Assembly (NCBI GenBank): GCA_016188175.1
Contig: JACPII010000014.1
Coordinates: 1 to 34,521, forward strand
DNA length: 34,521 bases
Source: Candidatus Woesearchaeota archaeon
GTDB taxonomy: Archaea; Nanobdellota; Nanobdellia; Woesearchaeales; JACPBV01
Reading direction: 5' to 3'
Under the pieces are notes generated by a model. The model made no database searches. It was given only the letters and a program-made list of their open reading frames with translations, and was not told the origin of the DNA. A program made the position numbers and the translations under genes. Positions 26,402-34,413 of the stretch are shown here, in pieces; the stretch's first letter is position 1, and every line of letters starts with the position of its first letter.

Positions 26402-27544
26402 ATGGCGCTGGGAATCCCTCATGGCGGTAAGCTCATAAGCCGTGTTCTGGCCGGAAATGAGCGTGAAAAAGCTCTTGAAGAAGCTAAGGAGCTGCCCGGC
26501 ATTTCAGTGAGGCAGGAAACTCTTTTGGATTTGGGGAACATCGCGCATGGTGTTTTTAGCCCCCTCCAGGGGTTTGTCACTCAAAATGATTTTCTTTCAA
26601 TCCTCCATGAAAAAACATTGGAAAATGGGACTCCCTGGACAATTCCCGTAACTTTCCCTGTTCATGAGCCGCCGGAGAACTGCAAGGCGGGAGATGACGT
26701 TGCCCTTTTCGGCCAGGACGCTGAGCCAATTGCATTGCTGAGGCTTGAAGAGATTTATAGCTTTAACATTCACGAGGCGGCAAAAGCCGTTTTTGGCACA
26801 GCAGATACAAACCATCCTGGTGTTGGGAAAATGCACGAGATGGGAAATACCCTGCTTGCCGGAGAGATTGACCTGCTGAAAGAGCCGGACCCGGTCGTTA
26901 AAGGTTATGATCTGGCGCCTCTTCAGGCAAGATCCATCTTTCAAAAAAACAAGTGGAAAACAGTCGTTGGCTTCCAGACGAGAAACGTCCCTCATCGCGC
27001 CCATGAATATCTCCAGAAGGCAGCCCTTGAGCTTGTTGACGGAATCCTTTTGCACCCGCTTATCGGCTGGAAAAAAGATGGAGATTATAAGCCCGAAGCG
27101 ATCATCCATGGCTATGAAGCCCTCATCAGGCATTATTACCCAAAAAACCGTGCAGTGCTGGCAGCCCTCACCACCCAGATGCGCTATGCCGGCCCAAGGG
27201 AAGCGGTATTTCACTCCATCATCAGGAAAAATTTTGGCTGCACCCATTTCATCGTCGGCAGGGATCATGCAGGCGTCGGAAATTATTACGGAACCTATGA
27301 TGCCCATGCGATTTTTAACGAATTCCCCGATTTGGGGATTGAGATCCTTAAGATGAAAGGCCCCTACTATTGCAGGCATTGCGGCCATGTGACGACAGAA
27401 AAAACCTGCCCCCACGGCAAGAAAGAGCACTTCGAGATTAGTGGAACATTGATTAGGAAGATGCTGGGGGAAGGAAAAATTCCGCCAAAGGAGATGATGC
27501 GGGAAGAAGTCGCAAGGCTTCTTTCAAAAGAGGTATTGATTTAG
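26402..27544 (+). CDS. sat: Sulfate adenylyltransferase (ATP sulfurylase)
   Basis: VVGFQTRNVPHRAHEYLQKAAL, HPLIGWKKDGDYKPEAI, MRYAGPREAVFHSIIRKNFGCTHFIVGRDHAGVGNYYGTYDAH; TATA-like CTATATAT ~25 nt upstream. Confidence 0.97.
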   Translation: MALGIPHGGKLISRVLAGNEREKALEEAKELPGISVRQETLLDLGNIAHGVFSPLQGFVTQNDFLSILHEKTLENGTPWTIPVTFPVHEPPENCKAGDDVALFGQDAEPIALLRLEEIYSFNIHEAAKAVFGTADTNHPGVGKMHEMGNTLLAGEIDLLKEPDPVVKGYDLAPLQARSIFQKNKWKTVVGFQTRNVPHRAHEYLQKAALELVDGILLHPLIGWKKDGDYKPEAIIHGYEALIRHYYPKNRAVLAALTTQMRYAGPREAVFHSIIRKNFGCTHFIVGRDHAGVGNYYGTYDAHAIFNEFPDLGIEILKMKGPYYCRHCGHVTTEKTCPHGKKEHFEISGTLIRKMLGEGKIPPKEMMREEVARLLSKEVLI

Positions 27545-28138
27545 ATGGATACCCTGCCCCATTCCTTATCCAACCCTCCATCCCACGATAAACCCGGCTT
27601 CAGGGATCTTCATGCATCTACCATCTGGTTTACGGGCCTTTCCGGCTCCGGCAAGTCAACCCTTGCAGCGATGCTTGCAGAGGAGATGCGGAAAAGGAAA
27701 TTGCCCGTCGTTCTTCTTGATGGCGACGAAGTGAGAAAGACACTTTCCCGTGATTTAGGCTACACCAAGGAAGAGAGAGACACCCATATCACCCGGGTGG
27801 CCGATGTCGCCCATCTTATCACGGGCAATAACGTGTATGCCATCGCCTGCGTCATCGCTCCGACGAAAAAGATACGGGAATATGCCCGTGCCCAGATAAA
27901 AAACTTTGTTGAGGTGTACTGTGAATGCCCCCTCGAAAAATGCGAGGAGCGCGACGTCAAAGGCCACTACAAAAGCGCAAGGAAAGGGGTCATCAAGGAT
28001 TTTGTCGGAATCTCCGTCCCCTATGAAAAGCCGGACAATCCGGAAATAACCATCCCTACTGCTGATATGTCGCCGGAAGAGTCCCTTCACCACTTGCTGA
28101 ACAGCCTTGAGGATCTCAGGGTTATTCCCAAAAGGTAG
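27545..28138 (+). CDS. cysC: Adenylylsulfate kinase
   Basis: STIWFTGLSGSGKSTLAAML, LLDGDEVRKTLSRDLGYTKEERDTHI, CPLEKCEERDVKGHYKSARKGVIKDFVGISVPYEKP. Confidence 0.97.
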   Translation: MDTLPHSLSNPPSHDKPGFRDLHASTIWFTGLSGSGKSTLAAMLAEEMRKRKLPVVLLDGDEVRKTLSRDLGYTKEERDTHITRVADVAHLITGNNVYAIACVIAPTKKIREYARAQIKNFVEVYCECPLEKCEERDVKGHYKSARKGVIKDFVGISVPYEKPDNPEITIPTADMSPEESLHHLLNSLEDLRVIPKR

Positions 28139-28142
28139 CCCC

Positions 28143-29057
28143 ATGCCAGACACTCCCAGAACGGCAACATCCACGGGCGCCCAATGCGCTGTCGACCTCC
28201 ACACCCATACTGCTGCTTCTGATGGGATCTACTGTCCGAGAGAGCTGATCGTGCGTGCAAAAAAGATAGGGCTTTCCGCTATCGCGGTTACCGACCACGA
28301 CACCGTAGGCGGAATTCCCGAGGCCCTTGCCGCAGGAATAAAAGAGAATATGGAAGTCATTCCCGGCGTCGAGATAACGGTTGACGACGATCTCCATCAG
28401 GTTTTCGATATCCACATCCTGGGATTGTTCATCGATTGCCATAATAAAAAACTAAATGATCTTCTCGCAGAAGGAGAAAGAGCAAGGCTTCAGCAAAAGC
28501 TAAAGACCATTGCCCGGCTTCAGGAATTGGGATACGCCATCAGCTACCCGGAAGTCAGGGAGTATGCAAAAGGCTCTATCGGAAGGCCGCATATCGCAGC
28601 GGTATTGTTAAAGAATAATCCAAAGTTGAAATCCAGGGAACATATCTTTGCTGCCCTCCTAGGCAACGGAAAGGCAGCCTATTGCCCCCGGGAATTAAAA
28701 ATTTCCCTTAAGCAGGCAATTGCCGTCATTCACCATGCAGCCGGAATAGCCGTTCTCGCCCATCCTCTTCTGTATGGGAGAGACTGCGATAAAGCCATGG
28801 CTGCATTCGTCAAGGAAGGGGGCGATGCGATAGAAGCCTATTACCCCTATGAGCACACCTCAACGTTTGAAAAGCTCGCAGGCCATGAGCAGCGCTCAAG
28901 GGTCAAAAAAGTCTTTTCGTTCGCAAGTCAGCACGGCCTATTGTTGACCGGCGGCAGCGACTTTCACGGAGACCATGAAGGCATCGTTCTGGGCAGCTCA
29001 CCCTACTCAGAGTCAGAATTCGAAAAGGTAAAAGCGTGGGTTAGTGGGAGGAGATGA
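28143..29057 (+). CDS. PHP-domain phosphoesterase, possibly a nucleoside 3',5'-bisphosphate (PAP) phosphatase
   Basis: DLHTHTAASDGIYCPRELIVRAKKIGLSAIAVTDHDTVGG, IPGVEIT, GRPHIAAVLL, AHPLLY, GGSDFHGDHEG (TrpH/YciV-type PHP). Start at 28143. Confidence 0.88.
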   Translation: MPDTPRTATSTGAQCAVDLHTHTAASDGIYCPRELIVRAKKIGLSAIAVTDHDTVGGIPEALAAGIKENMEVIPGVEITVDDDLHQVFDIHILGLFIDCHNKKLNDLLAEGERARLQQKLKTIARLQELGYAISYPEVREYAKGSIGRPHIAAVLLKNNPKLKSREHIFAALLGNGKAAYCPRELKISLKQAIAVIHHAAGIAVLAHPLLYGRDCDKAMAAFVKEGGDAIEAYYPYEHTSTFEKLAGHEQRSRVKKVFSFASQHGLLLTGGSDFHGDHEGIVLGSSPYSESEFEKVKAWVSGRR

Positions 29058-29069
29058 ATCATTCTTTCT

Positions 29070-29201
29070 GTATTTGTTTAGCACCCTAAAGTCGAAATCC
29101 TATCATCTATTGACGGCGAGCGCGTCGCGGGGGGTCGCCCCGTCCGGGGACGCAGCGCCTGCGGTGTATCGTCTTGGATTTCGAAGGTGCTAAACAAATA
29201 C
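29070..29201 (+). repeat. Structured inverted-repeat element, copy D (MITE-like)
   Basis: GTATTTGTTTAGCACC-CTAAAG-TCGAAATCC ... GGATTTCGA-A-GGTGCTAAACAAATAC; flanked by TTCTTTCT at 29062-29069 and 29202-29209. Confidence 0.93.
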
Positions 29202-29226
29202 TTCTTTCTTAACTGGTATCATTAAG

Positions 29227-29510
29227 GGCTCGATTGCAAGCTCCTACACAAAAACCGCCAATACAAATCCAAAACCCATCGCGGCGCTTCAGTTATGATA
29301 AAGGGGACAATAATTTAAGCAATGAATATGCCTTTTACTTACATAAAAACACTTTGCGTTTTTTGTACAAGAAATTGCAAAGCAATTTCTTGGTATTACG
29401 AACGGAAAACTATTGCTCAATAGATTTTGTCCGTGAGTATACTGCCAGTAATGCAATTTGCCCATTTTTCCTGTTTTATCGACATTTACGAGTTAACCTG
29501 CAATCGAGCC
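29227..29510. mobile_element. Second, unrelated MITE-like element G
   Basis: Terminal inverted repeat GGCTCGATTGCA (29227-29238) / TGCAATCGAGCC (29499-29510); direct repeats TCATTAAG at 29219-29226 and 29511-29518; internal 11-bp hairpin CAAGAAATTGC-AAA-GCAATTTCTTG (29368-29392). Confidence 0.85.
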
Positions 29511-29554
29511 TCATTAAGGTAATTATTAAATATCCGGCAATATGGGTAAATCTT

Positions 29555-30880
29555 ATGGCTACTGGCGAACTTATAAAGACGGAAAAACCCGCTTACAAGG
29601 GGCGTGCTTCATTATTTAGCGAGTACCTCTCATTAGGGGAACCTTTTACATTGCATAATGGGGAAATAGAGATGGTTGTAGAAATGTATATCATGCCGGA
29701 TGCTTTACAAGAATGGGAATCCCGGTCCCCTTGGAGATATGTGATCCCTTCTTCTGAACCTTTTATTGCGTCACATAAAGAGTATCTTAAGATATTTCTC
29801 AAGAAATATTATAATCCATACAAAGGAATGCTAATAAACATCTTGTCTGGCCTAATCCGGGAATTTAGCGGGTTCCCTTCCCCCCTGAATCTAACACGCA
29901 AATTATGGTTCTGCTTCGACAGCAGCGACTATTTTCATGGAACTGTCGATTGGTCAAAAGACTTTGGACTTGTTGAAGTTAAATTTAACATAAAATTTTT
30001 AGGAGTTGGCAGGCTTATTAACTTCAATAACATCAAGCACGAATTATTGCATGTGGTGTCGGAATTTCACGAAGGGCAGGGAAAACTTATCGGGCTTATT
30101 GATGCTTGGCAAAAAAAGATAGTGGGAAAAATAGAGAAAAACGAAACAATCCTGTCAAGGGCAGTCTCCATACTGGTTGAAGGGATAGATAAATCCTCCA
30201 AACAGATCCAGATGGATTATGTAAAGCAAGAACTTCACCAATCAATTCAACACTTCTATCTTTATTCTAAAGACCTTTTTTGGAATATGGCGGCTGACTC
30301 TGCGCTTTGTGTTATCGCGATTGAGCTGAACGACATGGATTTTCTCAGGTATGCAGTTTTGAGAGATGGCTATCATATCGACCCTCTTGCATCAAAACTG
30401 AGGTATCTTAGAGATGATCTGGCGAGAATTAAGGGGAGTGATCAGTTTGATGACAGACAGAAGCGATTTTTTCAAGACACCGCGGGGGTATTGCAGTTTA
30501 TATTTTGCTTTCAGCACATGCCCTATGAGGGTATTGCGTATTTTATCTTGGGGGAAGATTGGAGGCCAAAACAGAAGCATCGTCTTATGGGGAATCTCAA
30601 GAAATATTTTACAAGAAACAAATCGGGGCAAAATGTAAAGAGATTTAGGGCAATAGTAGAAGCCAACTGTGGTGAAAAAGTTGCGGGAGCGTTTCTTAGA
30701 TTTTACGAGGCATTTCTGCATATCGTAAAGGCTCAGGCAATCCATAATGATCCCTTAGATCCAGATATCAAAAAGCAGATTTTTGACACGGAATGTTTAA
30801 GGCGGGCTAAAGAAGCTTACAAACTGCTTAATAGAGAGTTTAAGATTGTTTTTGAACCAATAACCAGAATGGATCAATGA
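29555..30880 (+). CDS. Orphan protein with HExxH-type motif (putative metallopeptidase)
   Basis: NFNNIKHELLHVVSEFHEGQGK; TATA-like TTATTAAATA (29523-29532) ~27 nt before ATG 29555. The ORF-track start (29234, TTG) lies in the terminal repeat of element G. Confidence 0.75.
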   Translation: MATGELIKTEKPAYKGRASLFSEYLSLGEPFTLHNGEIEMVVEMYIMPDALQEWESRSPWRYVIPSSEPFIASHKEYLKIFLKKYYNPYKGMLINILSGLIREFSGFPSPLNLTRKLWFCFDSSDYFHGTVDWSKDFGLVEVKFNIKFLGVGRLINFNNIKHELLHVVSEFHEGQGKLIGLIDAWQKKIVGKIEKNETILSRAVSILVEGIDKSSKQIQMDYVKQELHQSIQHFYLYSKDLFWNMAADSALCVIAIELNDMDFLRYAVLRDGYHIDPLASKLRYLRDDLARIKGSDQFDDRQKRFFQDTAGVLQFIFCFQHMPYEGIAYFILGEDWRPKQKHRLMGNLKKYFTRNKSGQNVKRFRAIVEANCGEKVAGAFLRFYEAFLHIVKAQAIHNDPLDPDIKKQIFDTECLRRAKEAYKLLNREFKIVFEPITRMDQ

Positions 30881-30995
30881 GTTACCACCATCGGTAATTC
30901 TCTTTCCTCTTTTTAAGGATTTCGGGGCAACCTATTTAAATGGGATAGGGGGATAAAAAACCGGAGGGTTTATTTCAGATTAACGGGGTTGCTCT

Positions 30996-32549
30996 ATGGC
31001 TCAGGAAACACATTGCTCAGGTGAATTGCAGGTTCTCCCCTGTCAGAAATCAAAAGTCCCCATGACGCCGGGGTTGAGCGAGCTGTTGTCTCCAAGGCTG
31101 CACAATAAGCAGTCAATCTTTTCCAGATCGATATCCCCGCCAAAGCCTGGAGAGAAAGTCTACCGCTTAAGCCAGGAGCAGATTGCTAAGATTCGGAGCA
31201 TGCGTGGGGCTGTTGTTGACCTGCATCCGGGAATGGGCGGTGTAGCGCCGGAAAAGCTCATCCACCTCATCAAGAACGAAGGTGTCCTGCTCACCTCTCT
31301 CGATTATATGCTCACCAGGGGATGCAACTTTGAATGCGTCTGGTGCTTCGCCAACTCCGGGCCGAAAGAAAAGGATTTTCTTCCCTTTGCCCTGTTGAAA
31401 AAAACAACGGAAGAAGCTGCAGAGCTCGGCGTCAGGCTGTTTATTTTGACCGGTGGCGAGCCATTGGTCTATCGCGACCCCGCCCTTGGCCCCGGCGATG
31501 GAAGAGGCTCTCACTTCTTCAAGGTTGTTGAAATGATCCGTGGCGTGTACAAGGGAAAGCCATTCGAGCCGAAGATCCTTACTTTTGATGATGTTGCCTT
31601 GATCAACCGCCAGGTTGCGGACCGTTTTGCTGCAAATGGTGTTGGGCTGTGCACCAAAGGAGATACCATGCACGCAGAGCTCCAGGACTTTAAGGTCAAC
31701 CAGGTTGGCGCATTCAAAAGGATGCAGGAAGGCTATCAAAACCTTATTGGCGCCGGCTATGGAAAAGACCCTAAGCTGAGATTGGTCGTTAATTCAGTCC
31801 TCGACCATACCACCTTTGACGGGATGGTAGATTTGCATATGTGGGTCATGAAAAATGGGTTTGACCATTCCATCGTCCCCATCCATTTCTGCGGGGCAGC
31901 AGAAAACGAAGACCAGGAAGAAGGTGTTTTTTCTCCTCATGTTTTTGTCCTGTATCATCTTTTGTCAAGGATCGACTCAAAGATTTTTGGGATGGAATGG
32001 GAGCCCTGGGCAGCGTTCTCCTACAACAAGACCTGCAACAGGAACCGTTCCGGGCTCCATATCAGGGCAAACGGCGATATAACTTCCTGCTCCGAATCTC
32101 CCGGCAAAGGCGAAACGGAAAGATACACCTTCGGGAACATCTTTCAGGATGGATTTTCCCTGAAGGCTCTTGCCCATGGAGAAAGGCTCAAGAATTATCG
32201 TGAGGAGTTTGCCAAGGGCTTTGGAACCTATGTCTGCAATCCTGAAGTGTGCGACCTCTATGCAAACGATCTCTGTCTTGGCGGCTGTGCTGTCCGGTCT
32301 GCCTATTCAAAAATAAATTACTCAACAGGCCTTATCGAAAAAAACCCCAACATCCATAACTACAGCGAGCATCGGGAAGATCCCTTGTGCCCTTCATGGA
32401 CGGTCTTGGCCCTGAAGCAGGGAATCCTTCGGCCTGGCCTGCTTGAATCCATCCATGCTCGGCTTTTGGAAAATGCCAAAGGAATTGATCCGGCTGACTT
32501 CCCTTTCTTGGGAGAGGAAGCCATGATGGCCCATGCCGTGAAGAATTAG
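30996..32549 (+). CDS. Radical SAM protein with SPASM-like C-terminal Cys cluster
   Basis: MLTRGCNFECVWCFANSG (CxxxCxxC), LFILTGGEPLVYRDP, C-terminal ITSCSESPGKGE..GNIFQDG..CNPEVCDLYANDLCLGGCAV..DPLCPSW. Confidence 0.93.
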   Translation: MAQETHCSGELQVLPCQKSKVPMTPGLSELLSPRLHNKQSIFSRSISPPKPGEKVYRLSQEQIAKIRSMRGAVVDLHPGMGGVAPEKLIHLIKNEGVLLTSLDYMLTRGCNFECVWCFANSGPKEKDFLPFALLKKTTEEAAELGVRLFILTGGEPLVYRDPALGPGDGRGSHFFKVVEMIRGVYKGKPFEPKILTFDDVALINRQVADRFAANGVGLCTKGDTMHAELQDFKVNQVGAFKRMQEGYQNLIGAGYGKDPKLRLVVNSVLDHTTFDGMVDLHMWVMKNGFDHSIVPIHFCGAAENEDQEEGVFSPHVFVLYHLLSRIDSKIFGMEWEPWAAFSYNKTCNRNRSGLHIRANGDITSCSESPGKGETERYTFGNIFQDGFSLKALAHGERLKNYREEFAKGFGTYVCNPEVCDLYANDLCLGGCAVRSAYSKINYSTGLIEKNPNIHNYSEHREDPLCPSWTVLALKQGILRPGLLESIHARLLENAKGIDPADFPFLGEEAMMAHAVKN

Positions 32550-32625
32550 GTAGGGTTGCTAAAAGATAGGGTTGCTTAATCTCAGATTCGGTCCAAACAT
32601 AGGCATAGATAGTGCAGCCCTTTCA

Positions 32626-32806
32626 GGCTTAGTAGAAAACTCGCCCTTCGGGCTCGGGTTAGCAGCTTCAAATCCCTGAAAACTGGTCTTGAAGGCTGAC
32701 ATTCCCCGTAAGTGGTTCGAACTTCGGTTCGTATCAAATTTGCGAATGCTTTGCATTCGAAATTGGGATTTGACCTTATGCTGCTAACCTACTTTTCTAC
32801 TAAGCC
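32626..32806 (-). repeat. Structured inverted-repeat element, copy E (family member, minus orientation)
   Basis: Outer arms GGCTTAGTAGAAAA/TTTTCTACTAAGCC; inner arms GGTTAGCAGC-T-TCAAATCCC (32657-32676) and GGGATTTGA-CCTTAT-GCTGCTAACC (32765-32789); minus-strand core CTTACGGGGAATGTCAGCC (32694-32712). Confidence 0.85.
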
Positions 32807-32856
32807 CCCTTCAATAAAGTATTTAAACCCTTTTCTCGCCTCTCCGGCTGAGGCTC

Positions 32857-33663
32857 ATGGAGGGATTTCCAAATATCGCTTTTGTAAAGATGCTCAATAG
32901 CGTGAGTGCTCAACAGGACAATAATCTCATCTATGGGTTCGTTCCGATGGTCGGCGGGCAAAAAGGGGATGCCCAAAGGGCGTTTTCCTCCTCCCTCCAG
33001 AACGTTTCTTCCCTCATTGATGCGGGGCAGTCTGTTTTTAGCGGTTTAAGGGGGGAAGTGAGTAAATCCTCTCCGGGGTATCTTCTCCTCTCCAAAGAAA
33101 AAGACCATCTGTTCTCCTTGCTGTCCGATTGCATGGATGTTTTGAGCCTGAAAGGCGGGAAGATTACCCTCTCAAAGCAGGAAGCAGGGCTCGCTGTCCT
33201 GGGCAGTGTCTATGGGAGCACCTTCTTTTTGCCAACCCAGTTTTTTCTGCCGGACTCTTCTCTGTGCTCGGGGCATTGGAAATTCTGGGAAAGCATCAAT
33301 TACCAGTCGCTGCTCGAAAGGGCGCAGGGAAAAGATTTCCAGCTGAAGATGGGAAGGAACATGCTCCAAAAAAAAATCCAGGCCGACTTCAAGCCGGAGG
33401 ATTTTCCCGAAATAGTCTCGATGAGGCTTAAAAAAGAAAAGCTGTATGGCAGGCCCCTTGACATCCTTGGATTGCTTAAAGGCATCATCATCCGGATGGG
33501 TGAATTGGCATCTCCTTCCGTCCCTTATGAGGTTGTTGATTTTTCCATCAGGAGATTTTTTTCCTATCTGGAGATCAAGCAGTATGTCCGCGTTGACCGG
33601 GAAGTGCTGTTCCTCCGCAGGATGGAAAAGGAAATGTACAGCATTATCCAGGGCGTGCTATGA
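32857..33663 (+). CDS. Orphan protein between radical SAM and HIT genes
   Basis: 268-aa ORF; TATA-like AGTATTTAAA (~32819-32828) upstream of ATG; ATGA overlap with HIT gene. Confidence 0.8.
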   Translation: MEGFPNIAFVKMLNSVSAQQDNNLIYGFVPMVGGQKGDAQRAFSSSLQNVSSLIDAGQSVFSGLRGEVSKSSPGYLLLSKEKDHLFSLLSDCMDVLSLKGGKITLSKQEAGLAVLGSVYGSTFFLPTQFFLPDSSLCSGHWKFWESINYQSLLERAQGKDFQLKMGRNMLQKKIQADFKPEDFPEIVSMRLKKEKLYGRPLDILGLLKGIIIRMGELASPSVPYEVVDFSIRRFFSYLEIKQYVRVDREVLFLRRMEKEMYSIIQGVL

Positions 33664-34271
33664 CTAAAGGCGACTGTATCTTTTGCCGGCGGGAAAACAT
33701 CAAGGATGAGATCCTTTGGGAATCTCAAAATTTCTTTGTCAAAGTGGGCATCGGGCTTCTGGCTCCCGGCCACGTCATGGTCATCTCGAAAGCCCACTAT
33801 TCCTGTTTTGGAGAGCTCCCCCCTCACCTGAAGGATGAGTTCTTTTCGGTAAAAAACCGGGTGCATGAGAAAGTTAGCTTATTGTTCTCAGAGCCGGTCG
33901 TGTATGAGCACGGCATCTACTCGCAGAGTGTCAGCCACGCCCACATGCACTTTGTGCCGGCAAAAACTGGCCCTTATCTATTTTTCAACATGCGTAGCAA
34001 GATTTTCAGTAGCCTGCCGTCTGAAAAGGTGGATTCCGTCCATTCCGTTGCAGAGGCCCTCCGGAAGTATGGCTCCTACATTTTCCTTGAAGAGGAAGGC
34101 GATGCCTGGATCTACAACACCCAGCATGCGGCCCCCCAGGCATTCACGTTTCGGAAAGAGTTTGGAAGATTCCTTTCAGGAGATGACTTGGAGCGGGACA
34201 AAGAGTGGATTGCGATGACAAAAGGGCGGTGGCAGGGGCACTCAGGAATCCCGGCAAGGGCGTCATTCTAA
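33660..34271 (+). CDS. HIT-family hydrolase/transferase
   Basis: CIFCRRE, LLAPGHVMVISKAHYSCF, SVSHAHMHFVP (HxHxH). Confidence 0.92.
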   Translation: MTKGDCIFCRRENIKDEILWESQNFFVKVGIGLLAPGHVMVISKAHYSCFGELPPHLKDEFFSVKNRVHEKVSLLFSEPVVYEHGIYSQSVSHAHMHFVPAKTGPYLFFNMRSKIFSSLPSEKVDSVHSVAEALRKYGSYIFLEEEGDAWIYNTQHAAPQAFTFRKEFGRFLSGDDLERDKEWIAMTKGRWQGHSGIPARASF

Positions 34272-34311
34272 TCTGTTTTTCAGACCTAAACTAATGGGGG
34301 CTAAATCCCGC

Positions 34312-34342
34312 AGGGTTCTTTCCTATCCCGCGCCTAAATTCC
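34312..34342 (+). repeat. Short dispersed intergenic repeat H, copy 2
   Basis: AGGGTTCTTTCCTATCCCGCGCCTAAATTCC matches minus strand of 11739-11769 at 26/31 positions. Confidence 0.6.
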
Positions 34343-34413
34343 CGATTTTCGGTTTATAAGCCTTGTGGTGAAATGTTTAAATATGCCCCCTTGCCTTTTT
34401 CATTTGGTTTTTT

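Noticed and set aside
26597-27430. 277-aa minus-strand ORF
   Set aside because: Antisense shadow of the well-supported sat gene; no recognisable motifs.
29234-29554. N-terminal 107 codons of the ORF-track 548-aa protein
   Set aside because: TTG start lies in the terminal repeat of element G; TATA box and ATG at 29555 give a better start; open frame likely fortuitous.
32618-32814. Clear target-site duplication around element E
   Set aside because: Only CCCTTTCA vs CCCTTCAA (6/8); too weak to claim.
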